Position numbers and translations under genes: made by a program
Assembly (NCBI RefSeq): GCF_003429005.1
Contig: NZ_QVQV01000010.1
Coordinates: 1-64,000, forward strand
Reading direction: 5' to 3'
Length of the DNA stretch: 64,000 nt
Source: Paraburkholderia sp. DHOC27
GTDB lineage: Bacteria; Pseudomonadota; Gammaproteobacteria; Burkholderiales; Burkholderiaceae
Notes under the pieces: model-generated
What the model was told of the DNA's origin: nothing
What the model saw: only the letters and a program-made list of their open reading frames with translations
Database searches by the model: none
Part shown: positions 44,690 to 52,447 of the stretch, piece by piece
Numbering within the stretch: position 1 is the first letter of the stretch
Layout of the letters: the number at the start of each line of letters is the position of its first letter

Positions 44690-45520
44690 ATGCCTGAATT
44701 GAATCTGGTCATTCCCACCGTTCTGGACCGCGCGCTTAAAGATGAAGTGACACGAACTGGAACGACTGCATCGTCCATTGTCGCGTCAGCGCTCGCAGAA
44801 TACTTTCATACGCCCCTGCATACGCTCTTTCAGGTTTCGACCTCTGGCGCGTTGGTCGAGGGTGTGTACACGGGCGCCGTCTCGTCCGAAGTCATCCTTG
44901 AACACGGCGATTTCGGTTTGGGTACGTTCGAGAATCTCGACGGCGAGATGGTCGTGCTTGACGGACATATTTACCGCGCTCGCGGCGATGGGACGGTATC
45001 GGAGGCTGACGCGGATGCGCGTGCCCCCTTCGCGGTCGTGACTCGCTTCGAGCCCGATGTCGACCTTCAGCTCGCTCCGACCGCTTCACTCGACGCGTTG
45101 ACGCAGCGCTGTGATGAACATCGGAGCTCGAACAACATCTTCTACGCGGTGCGTGTCGACGGTGATTTTCATCATGTCCGCATGCGCGCCGTGAGTCCAC
45201 CTGCAAGCGGAGGACGCCTGATCGACGCTGCGAAAGCGCAGTCTGAGTTCGAACTCAGCGAAGTCCGTGGCACGCTCGTCGGACTGTGGTCGCCGGGTTT
45301 TTCGAGTGCATTCAGCATCGCGGGGTACCACTTTCACTTCCTGTCCGAAGACCGCAAGCATGGTGGCCATTTGCTTGGCTGCTCCACTGCGTCGATGCGG
45401 CTTCGTATCGAAGCGCTCACGGACTTTCATCTCGCGTTGCCCGAAAACGAATCGTTCCTCAAGGCGGACCTGAGCAAGAACTCCGCAGGTGAACTCGCTT
45501 ATGCCGAACAGGCTCATTAG
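44690..45520 (+). CDS. budA: Acetolactate decarboxylase with ribbon-helix-helix-like N-terminus
   Basis: 276 residues from ATG 44690, GGAGGAG 6 bases upstream. Converts 2-acetolactate to acetoin. Residues from about 44 to the end are the ALDC domain: LFQVSTSGALVEGVYTG, HGDFGLGTFENLDGEMVVLD and the zinc-ligand region YHFHFLSEDRKHGGHLLG. Residues 1-42 (VIPTVLDRALKDEVTRTG, then TASSIVASALAEYF) have the strand-helix-helix pattern of CopG/Arc DNA-binding domains and are absent from classical ALDC proteins. They may tether or dimerise the enzyme, or bind DNA. The alsS-type gene follows after 10 bp. Confidence 0.88.
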   Translation: MPELNLVIPTVLDRALKDEVTRTGTTASSIVASALAEYFHTPLHTLFQVSTSGALVEGVYTGAVSSEVILEHGDFGLGTFENLDGEMVVLDGHIYRARGDGTVSEADADARAPFAVVTRFEPDVDLQLAPTASLDALTQRCDEHRSSNNIFYAVRVDGDFHHVRMRAVSPPASGGRLIDAAKAQSEFELSEVRGTLVGLWSPGFSSAFSIAGYHFHFLSEDRKHGGHLLGCSTASMRLRIEALTDFHLALPENESFLKADLSKNSAGELAYAEQAH

Positions 45521-45530
45521 GAGTGAATTT

Positions 45531-47207
45531 ATGTCTAACGAAAATGACAACAAGTCTCGCATCGGCGCCGACCTGGTGGTGCAGACCCTTGAAAGCCAGG
45601 GCGTCGAATACGTGTTCGGTATTCCTGGCGCGAAGATCGACGCGGTCTTCAACACGCTTGTCGACTCGAAGATAAAGACGGTCGTCTGCAGGCACGAACA
45701 GAATGCCGCGTTCATTGCCGGTGGAATTGGTCGCATGACTGGGAAAGCCGGCGTATGCATCGCAACGTCTGGACCAGGTGTATCGAACCTTGTGACGGGG
45801 CTGGCGACAGCGAACTCCGAAGGCGATCCGGTGGTCGCGCTGGGTGGCGCAGTTGCCACGGGCGAAGCGCTAAAACATCTTCACCAGACCATGGACTCGG
45901 TATCCATCTGCAAGCCGGTTACCAAGTACAGCGCCTCAGTGGGCGCGCCGCAAGCGGTCGCCGAGGTGGTCAGCAATGCCTTCCGCGCGGCAGAGTCTGG
46001 GCGTCCTGGCGCCGCGTTCGTCAGCCTGCCTCGTGACATCATGTCGGCACGAGCTGAAGGCAAATTGCTGAACGCCCCTGCATTCGCAGGTCAAGGCCCC
46101 GCGGATGGCGGCGCTATTTCAGAAGCTGCCCGGCTGATCAACGCGGCGCAAACGCCTGTCGTGCTCCTTGGCCTGCTGGCAAGCAAGCCTGCCAATGCGG
46201 ACGCAGTACGCGAGATAATCGCTGCGAATCAGTTGCCGGTGGTGGGGACATTTCAGGCCGCAGGGGCGATTGCCGCACACCTGCTGGAAGATTTCGGCGG
46301 GCGCGTTGGTCAACTGGCCAATCAACCGGCAGATCGGCTGCTGGACGCCGCAGATCTGGTCATCACGGTAGGCTACGATCCGGTCGAGTATTGGCCCACG
46401 CTCTGGAACAAGAACCGTGACCGGAAGATCATTCACATCGACGCACTGCCCGCCGATCTGGATTCGTATTACAGCCCGACCGTCGAATTGACCGGCGATA
46501 TCGCGCAAAGTCTTGCGGCCTTGAATACACTGGTCAAACGCCCAGGCCCATCGGCCGTCACGTCGTCAATCCTTCAGACCATCAGGGAAGAACGTACGCG
46601 CTTGGGTGAGGAAGCGGCCCGACTTGGCGGAACACCCGTTCATCCGCTCAGGATCGTTCACGAACTGCAAAAGCTGCTCGATCCCGATGTCACGCTCTGC
46701 CTCGACATGGGTTCGTTCCATCTCTGGTTCGCTCGTCATCTCTACAGCTTCAGGTCGCGTCAGGTGCTGATTTCCAATGGTCAGCAGACACTCGGAGTTG
46801 CATTGCCCTGGGCGATTGCAGCAACCCTCGTGCGGCCGACAGAAAAAGTCATTTCAATTTCCGGCGACGGTGGATTCCTGTTTTCAAGCATGGAACTCGA
46901 AACGGCGGTGCGACTGAAATCAAATCTCGTGCATCTGGTCATGATCGACGGTAGTTACAACATGGTGGCGGTGCAAGAGGTCGCAAAATATGGCCGGCCG
47001 TCGGGGATCGAATTGGGCCCGGTGGATACCGTCAAATATGCCGAAGCGTTCGGTGCCGTAGGCCTCATGATTCGTACGGCTGATGAAATCGCGCCGGTGA
47101 TGAAGAGAGCGCTTGAAATTCCTGGGCCGGTCGTGGTCGGTGTGCACGTGGACTACAGGGATAATCACAAGCTGTTTGAAATGGTCCACGACAATGTTTT
47201 TCATTGA
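45531..47207 (+). CDS. alsS: Acetolactate synthase, catabolic type
   Basis: 558 residues from ATG 45531. Condenses two pyruvates to 2-acetolactate with loss of CO2. Motifs: VEYVFGIPGAKIDAVFN, catalytic Glu in CRHEQNAAFIAGGIGRM, the ThDP signature SGDGGFLFSSMELETA ending at MIDGSYN, and the AlsS-like Q-T-M-D segment HQTMDSVSICKPVTKYS. FAD-linked regulatory subunit IlvN is not encoded nearby, as expected for the catabolic form. With the preceding decarboxylase it makes acetoin from excess pyruvate. A strong hairpin follows at 47233. Confidence 0.92.
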   Translation: MSNENDNKSRIGADLVVQTLESQGVEYVFGIPGAKIDAVFNTLVDSKIKTVVCRHEQNAAFIAGGIGRMTGKAGVCIATSGPGVSNLVTGLATANSEGDPVVALGGAVATGEALKHLHQTMDSVSICKPVTKYSASVGAPQAVAEVVSNAFRAAESGRPGAAFVSLPRDIMSARAEGKLLNAPAFAGQGPADGGAISEAARLINAAQTPVVLLGLLASKPANADAVREIIAANQLPVVGTFQAAGAIAAHLLEDFGGRVGQLANQPADRLLDAADLVITVGYDPVEYWPTLWNKNRDRKIIHIDALPADLDSYYSPTVELTGDIAQSLAALNTLVKRPGPSAVTSSILQTIREERTRLGEEAARLGGTPVHPLRIVHELQKLLDPDVTLCLDMGSFHLWFARHLYSFRSRQVLISNGQQTLGVALPWAIAATLVRPTEKVISISGDGGFLFSSMELETAVRLKSNLVHLVMIDGSYNMVAVQEVAKYGRPSGIELGPVDTVKYAEAFGAVGLMIRTADEIAPVMKRALEIPGPVVVGVHVDYRDNHKLFEMVHDNVFH

Positions 47208-47232
47208 CGCGAAGCGGCAGTGACATCTACGC

Positions 47233-47262
47233 GAGCGGGATTGACAGATGACAATCCCGCTC
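47233..47262 (+). terminator. Hairpin terminator after the acetoin operon
   Basis: GAGCGGGATTG (47233-47243) pairs with CAATCCCGCTC (47252-47262) through an 8-base loop, 26 bp after the synthase stop codon. No T tract follows, so termination efficiency is uncertain. Confidence 0.7.
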
Positions 47263-47375
47263 GGTGCATTCAGGTCTGTCCCTGCGCAAATTGTTCATTG
47301 CGTGGTTCGCGCAGTTCAGACCGACAGACGACCGCTCAACAGGTCGCCCGCTCGAAAAATTTACAGACTCCGCTT

Positions 47376-47825
47376 TCAGCCATCCGGCGCCGTCAACACA
47401 GGTTGCGCAACTTCCAATCGCGCGATCGTGGTTGCCAAGATAGCGTGTTCAGCCGTGGCTAGCTTGCCCAACCGCATATTCCGACGATAAATTGCGGCTC
47501 CAGAGAGAAAGGGTTCGCCACTTAACGAACACACCCCCTTTCGTCGCGCCATACGTAAGTGCCAGATCTCGTCGCTATACCTTCCCGAGGTTGCGTCGGC
47601 CAGGCTGATCACGATCGAGGTTGAAGAGATTCTCTCCTGTACTTCAACGCGGGTGGAATCCCGTATCGGAGCCTGAAGCCGACGGTGCTGTATCGAGGAA
47701 GTGCATTGCGAGTGCACGTCCGCATTGCCTCGGGCCGACGAACTCGCCGCCAGCAACCTGACCACTTCCCTCCACCGCTTGTCATTCAAGCTATCGTTCA
47801 TTACCTCGCACTTTCCCACAAGCAT
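47376..47825 (-). CDS. DUF3331 protein
   Basis: About 149 residues; ATG 47825 or ATG 47801 are possible starts. The C-terminal half has the DUF3331 pattern: ISLADATSGRYSDEIWHLRM followed by ARRKGVCSLSGEPFLSGAAI. The short Cys motif suggests a small metal-binding or structural fold. The family is known mainly from Burkholderia and its function is unknown. It is convergent with the acetoin operon. Confidence 0.75.
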   Translation of the reverse strand: MLVGKCEVMNDSLNDKRWREVVRLLAASSSARGNADVHSQCTSSIQHRRLQAPIRDSTRVEVQERISSTSIVISLADATSGRYSDEIWHLRMARRKGVCSLSGEPFLSGAAIYRRNMRLGKLATAEHAILATTIARLEVAQPVLTAPDG

Positions 47826-47852
47826 TTGCACTGATTGATCGTGTCCGCTTTC

Positions 47853-48632
47853 CTAGAACGTTCCCGGATAGGCTCCGCCATCAATCAACAGGTTTTGCCC
47901 CGTGATGAAGCCGGCGTGCGTGCTACAAAGAAACGCACACGCTGCACCGAATTCCTGGGCCGTGCCAAGTCGTCCAGCGGGGACCTTTCGCATCTCGTGT
48001 GCCATCGCTTCTACCACACTCTGGTTTGCCTCTTTTGCCAGCGCGGTCACGTTGGCCCTCGTGCGATCCGTATCAAAGCCACCGGGCAGCAGATTGTTGA
48101 CCGTCACGTTGTGAGAAGCGACTCTTCTCGCGAGGCCAGCCGCAAATCCCGTTAGTCCGGAACGGGCGCCGTTTGACAGACACAGCGCATCGATTGGAGC
48201 CTTGACCGCTGAACTGGTAATGTTGACGATCCGGCCGAATCCGCGCGAGATCATGCCGTCGATGACCGCGCGGATCAATTCGATCGGCGTCAGCATGTTG
48301 CTGTTCAGCGCGCGATTCCAGTCATCGACAGTGAAACTGCGAAAGTCACCGGGCGGTGGGCCGCCTGCGTTCGAGACAAGAATGTCGATCTGCGGACACG
48401 CATGCAGCGCAGCAGAGCGTCCCTCAGCCGTGGTGATATCGCAGGCCACCGTCTGAACCGTGACGCCGTGCTGCGCACGAAGGGTTGCGGCTGCCTCCTC
48501 CAGCTTTGGCGGAGTGCGAGCCACGATAACGAGGTTGACGCCTTCGGCGGCCAATGCATCCGCACAGCCGCGACCGAGTCCAGCGCTCGCGCCGCAAACC
48601 AATGCGGTTTTTCCTTTGATTCCCATATCCAT
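47853..48632 (-). CDS. SDR-family protein lacking the canonical Tyr-x-x-x-Lys
   Basis: 259 residues. The cofactor site is intact (TALVCGASAGLGRGCADAL, ILVSNAGGPPPG) and Ser is present in IVNITSSAVKAP. Where classical enzymes have YxxxK, this protein has LCLSNGARSGLTGF, so Tyr and Lys are replaced by Leu and Arg. I recall the same LSNGARSG segment in a subgroup of proteobacterial SDRs, so it is a family trait rather than a mutation. Catalysis by another mechanism or a binding role is possible. It is usually annotated as a FabG-like reductase, which may mislead. Downstream of Ohr on the same strand (103-bp gap). Confidence 0.85.
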   Translation of the reverse strand: MDMGIKGKTALVCGASAGLGRGCADALAAEGVNLVIVARTPPKLEEAAATLRAQHGVTVQTVACDITTAEGRSAALHACPQIDILVSNAGGPPPGDFRSFTVDDWNRALNSNMLTPIELIRAVIDGMISRGFGRIVNITSSAVKAPIDALCLSNGARSGLTGFAAGLARRVASHNVTVNNLLPGGFDTDRTRANVTALAKEANQSVVEAMAHEMRKVPAGRLGTAQEFGAACAFLCSTHAGFITGQNLLIDGGAYPGTF

Positions 48633-48735
48633 AATGTAATTCCGGTTTGACTGCGCCTAAACCGACGCAGCATGTTTTTTTATGACTTCGCGTTCAATCT
48701 GACAACATCAACGCATTGATCGGATCTGGTCCCGA

Positions 48736-49161
48736 TCAGACGAGCAACAACGTGACGTCAATGTTGTTGCGCGTTGCATTCGAGTAAGGGCAAACAGCAT
48801 GCGCCTTGTTGATCAGATCCCGGGCTGCCTCCCGATCCATCCCCGGCAGGGAAATCTTCAACTCGACTTCGATCCCGAGTCCTTGTGCAATTGCACCAAT
48901 ACCGACGCTCCCGTCAATCGATACATCGGGAGGAAGAAGAAGCCTCTCACGCGCCGCCACGGCTTTCATCGCACCGATAAAGCATGCGCTATAGCCCGCT
49001 GCAAACAATTGCTCCGGGTTAGCGCCGTCACCGCCCCTTCCTCCGAGCTCTTTGGGTGTGGTCAGGCTAAGCGCTAGATGACTCTCCGGAACGACTGCGT
49101 GGCCGTCGCGACCACCCGTTACATGAGCGTGCGCTCGATAGAGTATTTTTTCGATGGACAT
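48736..49161 (-). CDS. ohr: Organic hydroperoxide resistance protein (Ohr/OsmC family)
   Basis: 141 residues from ATG 49161. Reduces organic hydroperoxides with a Cys pair: FAAGYSACFIGAM and AHAVCPYSNATR. The N-terminal ILYRAHAHVTGGRDGHAV and the GGRGGDGANPEQLFAAGY motif place it in the Ohr branch. An OhrR-type regulator is not adjacent. A small hairpin (TGATCGG/CCGATCA, 48717-48738) overlaps the stop codon. Confidence 0.93.
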   Translation of the reverse strand: MSIEKILYRAHAHVTGGRDGHAVVPESHLALSLTTPKELGGRGGDGANPEQLFAAGYSACFIGAMKAVAARERLLLPPDVSIDGSVGIGAIAQGLGIEVELKISLPGMDREAARDLINKAHAVCPYSNATRNNIDVTLLLV

Positions 49162-49255
49162 AGCAGATATCCATAAAATTATGGTGATTGAGGAGATACG
49201 ACTTTCTGGTAAAAATATTTGCAGTGACTGGCCAGCTAACCGGGGTTGGCTGGAG

Positions 49256-49459
49256 TCAATGGAATCGATGTATCTCCCAGCTAACGAGGAGATGAAACGG
49301 GAGGACGACCAGTCCGGTGCACCCAACCCCCAGCAACCACAACCAGAGAAACCACGCGATCTCTCTGGCGATCCCCACGGTTCTGCAAGATGTATTTTTC
49401 AGCATGGCATTGGTGACGGAAGATAGCTGGCTAACAGGAAGCTTCCGTTCATGAATCAA
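49256..49459 (-). CDS. Small bd-oxidase-associated membrane protein (CydX/DUF2474-like)
   Basis: Up to 67 residues. One membrane helix (IAWFLWLWLLGVGCTGLVVL) after a basic stretch, followed by a short tail. It starts 3 bp after the cydB-type stop, exactly where CydX or DUF2474 subunits lie in bd-oxidase operons. An internal start at 49405 gives 49 residues, closer to their usual length. Neither start has a good ribosome binding site. The assignment relies on position and topology. Confidence 0.6.
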   Translation of the reverse strand: MIHERKLPVSQLSSVTNAMLKNTSCRTVGIAREIAWFLWLWLLGVGCTGLVVLPFHLLVSWEIHRFH

Positions 49460-49462
49460 TAT

Positions 49463-50470
49463 CTAGTGATATGCGGAGTCACTGTTTTTCACCTTGCCCT
49501 TGAAAACACGATATTGCATTGCGTTGTACACAAGAACTACCGGCAAAACGATGACCGTGCCGACGAGCGCGAATAGCTGGCTCGCGTGACTCGATGAGGC
49601 ATCCCAGATTGTCAGCGCAGGGGGAATGATGGTCGGCCAGATGCTGATCAAGAGCCCGCTATAGCCGAGAAAACACAACGCTAGGGTTAGCGTGAACGGC
49701 ATTGCTTCGTGGCGCCGTTTCACAGACCACAGGATGCCGCACACACACGCCAATACCAGCAGAGGAACCGGCAGGAACCAGCCTGGATGGCTCGTATTGA
49801 ACCAGCGGTGTGCAATAGAGGGCAAACTCAGCACCGTCCACAAGCTGACTATGCCAACTACGCCGAACAGTACCCAGGCAAGCACACGCATGAGCGAGCG
49901 CATGCTACGTTGCAGACCGCCTTCCGTCTTGAGAATGAGCCAGCCGCAACCGAGCGTGGCGTAAGTCACCACCACGCCAATGCCGCAAAAAAGACTGAAT
50001 GGCGAAAGCCAGTCGAACGGGCCGCCCGCAAAACGGCCGTTGATGACCCGGATGCCTTGAAGGAGCGACCCGAGCACGATGCCCTGGCACGACGCAGCTA
50101 GTGCCGAACCGCCCATGAACGCGACATCCCAGGCCCGTTGACTGTGTACGGATCTGGCGCGCAGCTCGAACGATGCCCCGCGAAAGATCAGGCCAACGAC
50201 CATCAGGACAAGGGGCAGATAATTTGCAGGCAACAGCGTTGAATAGACGACGGGAAAAGCGCCGTAAAGTCCAGCACCGCCGAGCACCAGAAAGGTCTCG
50301 TTACCGTCCCATACCGGTGCGATGGTGCTCATCATCAGATCGCGATCACGCTTCGTCGCAACGAACGGAAAGAGCAGTCCTATCCCCAGATCGAAGCCGT
50401 CCAGCATCACGTAGATGAATACCCCCAGCCCGATGATAGCTGCCCAGATTACGGGGAGATCGATGTGCAT
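49463..50470 (-). CDS. cydB: Cytochrome bd-type quinol oxidase subunit II
   Basis: 335 residues, eight to nine membrane helices. Family motifs: YVMLDGFDLGIGLLFPFV, APVWDGNETFLVLGGAGLYG, FPVVYSTLLPANYLPLVLML-like region and FRGASFELR. This is the non-heme subunit supporting the heme-bearing subunit encoded directly upstream (4-bp gap). In the cyanide-insensitive branch it is also called CioB. Confidence 0.95.
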   Translation of the reverse strand: MHIDLPVIWAAIIGLGVFIYVMLDGFDLGIGLLFPFVATKRDRDLMMSTIAPVWDGNETFLVLGGAGLYGAFPVVYSTLLPANYLPLVLMVVGLIFRGASFELRARSVHSQRAWDVAFMGGSALAASCQGIVLGSLLQGIRVINGRFAGGPFDWLSPFSLFCGIGVVVTYATLGCGWLILKTEGGLQRSMRSLMRVLAWVLFGVVGIVSLWTVLSLPSIAHRWFNTSHPGWFLPVPLLVLACVCGILWSVKRRHEAMPFTLTLALCFLGYSGLLISIWPTIIPPALTIWDASSSHASQLFALVGTVIVLPVVLVYNAMQYRVFKGKVKNSDSAYH

Positions 50471-50474
50471 AGCG

Positions 50475-51863
50475 TCACTCCGCCTTGAGCGCGTCGAGCG
50501 CGCGGTTGTTCAGGAGTGGATGCCCGTGCTGCCCGTTTTCGTTGAAGTGAACGTCCGGCCCGCGACTCATCATTCGTAGCATGTAGAAGACACCCGTTCC
50601 GAACACCAGAAAGTAGACAATGACGAAGATCAGCAGTGAGACGCCTGCCTGCACTGCATTGATCGGTGCAAGCGAGTCCGCAGTACGTAGCACGCCGTAC
50701 ACAGTCCACGGCTGTCGGCCTACCTCTGTCGTGATCCAACCTGCCAGCAGCGCGATGAGACCAGACGGCCCCATGCACAGCACGAGGCGGTGATACCAGC
50801 GTGCTGTGTACAGGTCCCCACGAACCCGCAGCAGCAGCCCGAGTAGCGCTGTCAGCACCATCAGCATGCCTAGACCCGCCATGATTCGAAACGTCCAGAA
50901 GATGATCGGCGAAAAGGGCCTGTCTTGCGGTGGGAAGTCTTTCAACCCGCGAATTTCACCAGTCCAACTATGTGTCAGGACGAGGCTGCCAAGGTGCGGT
51001 ATCCGGACTGCGTAACGTGTGACTTCCGCGTTCATGTCGGGTAGTCCCACCAGGTTTAACGAGGTACCGCCTTTCTCCGTTACCCACAGGCCCTCGATAG
51101 CGGCAATCTTCGCAGGTTGATACTGGCGTGTATTGAGACCATGCGCGTCGCCAATGAAAATCTGGATTGGTGCAAGCAGCAACAGTATCCACAACGCCAT
51201 GGAGAAACTGCGCGTGATGGGTGCTTCGCGCCGGCCCTGCAGCAGATGCCACGCACTGCATGCGGCGACGATAAACGCCGCGACGATGAACGCGGCGACT
51301 GTCATATGCGCGAGTCGAAACGGAAACGATGGGTTAAAAATGATCTTGAACCAATCCACGGGAACGATCCGCCCTCTCTCGACAGCGTAACCTTGCGGCG
51401 TTTGCATGAAACTGTTAGAGGCAAGGATCCAGAACGTCGAGATCAACGTACCCAAGGCGACCATGAGCGTTGCAAAGAAATGCGAAAGCGGGCTCACCCG
51501 TCGCCAGCCGAACAGCATCACGCCAAGAAATCCTGCTTCGAGAAAGAATGCGGTCAGTACCTCGTAAGTCAGCAGCGGGCCAGTGACGTTGCCGGCCACC
51601 GTGGAAAAGCCACTCCAGTTCGTGCCAAATTCATATGCCATGACCACGCCGGATACCACGCCCATTCCAAAACCGACCGCAAAAATGCCTGACCAGAACA
51701 CGAACATCTGGCGGTAGGTACGGTCGCCAGTAAAGAGCCAAAGCGCCTCCAGCACCGCAAGAAAACTGGCCATACCGATACTGATCGCCGGGAAAACGAT
51801 GTGGACGGATACGGTGAACGCGAACTGCAGCCTTGCAAGATCCAAGGCATCAAAGATGTGCAT
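50475..51863 (-). CDS. cydA: Cytochrome bd-type quinol oxidase subunit I, short Q-loop (CIO) form
   Basis: 462 residues. Heme ligands and motifs: LARLQFAFTVSVHIVFPAIS (His of heme b595), GVVSGVVMAYEFGTNW (Glu pair region), EAGFLGVMLFGW, and GRQPWTVYGVLRTADS near residue 393. The Q-loop is short, as in the cyanide-insensitive CIO oxidases of Pseudomonas and Burkholderia, rather than E. coli CydA. It takes electrons from quinol directly and has high oxygen affinity, complementing the caa3 enzyme at 4259-7959. The first gene of a three-gene operon on the minus strand. Confidence 0.95.
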   Translation of the reverse strand: MHIFDALDLARLQFAFTVSVHIVFPAISIGMASFLAVLEALWLFTGDRTYRQMFVFWSGIFAVGFGMGVVSGVVMAYEFGTNWSGFSTVAGNVTGPLLTYEVLTAFFLEAGFLGVMLFGWRRVSPLSHFFATLMVALGTLISTFWILASNSFMQTPQGYAVERGRIVPVDWFKIIFNPSFPFRLAHMTVAAFIVAAFIVAACSAWHLLQGRREAPITRSFSMALWILLLLAPIQIFIGDAHGLNTRQYQPAKIAAIEGLWVTEKGGTSLNLVGLPDMNAEVTRYAVRIPHLGSLVLTHSWTGEIRGLKDFPPQDRPFSPIIFWTFRIMAGLGMLMVLTALLGLLLRVRGDLYTARWYHRLVLCMGPSGLIALLAGWITTEVGRQPWTVYGVLRTADSLAPINAVQAGVSLLIFVIVYFLVFGTGVFYMLRMMSRGPDVHFNENGQHGHPLLNNRALDALKAE

Positions 51864-52447
51864 GACCGCCGATTCCTTTTCTGGTTAACCAATGCTTCTC
51901 GTAGAAATCGCCAAAGCGCGGCTAATCCGGTCATTGCTGCACGATGCCAATGCATAGCTAACAATCGGGAAATCTCACGCACAAATCGACGGGATATAGG
52001 AGCCTTGACAGGGGCTACAGTGTGCGTCACCTCGAGGAGCCGCTCCATCCCCCGATCGGGGAAGAGCGAAAAGGTAGTGGCCGAAAATATCAAGTCTTTG
52101 GCGCTCTCCGACTGGCACTCCGTGCGAAAGGCCTCGTTGTTCTAATAGTCTCCGAATATTTTCACTGCGCGAATATTCTGTAATGCGATGTATACGCAGA
52201 AAATCATTGTTCGTCTGTCGTCCCTTTTAAGCGCTGGGAATCGTGCGCCGCGACACCTGGACCTCGCACGCATTGAGCACGCATTAGCCCATCACTCCCC
52301 CAACGGAGGGATACCGGCACCGGGCTGTTCGAACCATACTAATGCTCCACTTTTGAAGGTACCGCAGAGGGCGGAGCGACGGAACATCGAGCCGCGACAA
52401 ACTCTGCTTTTAACATCACCGATTAATCCCCTCGCCCGGAGTGACTC
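51864..52447. other. Divergent regulatory region between bd oxidase and PoxB-type gene
   Basis: No gene in 584 bp. An AT-rich segment at 52140-52190 has the word GAATATT twice, about 20 bp apart, and would suit a promoter. I could not find a clean FNR/ANR box (TTGAT-4-ATCAA). It must serve both minus-strand oxidase and plus-strand pyruvate oxidase transcription. Confidence 0.4.

Noticed and set aside
51864..52447. FNR/ANR box
   Set aside because: No TTGAT-4-ATCAA or close variant could be found by eye on either strand.
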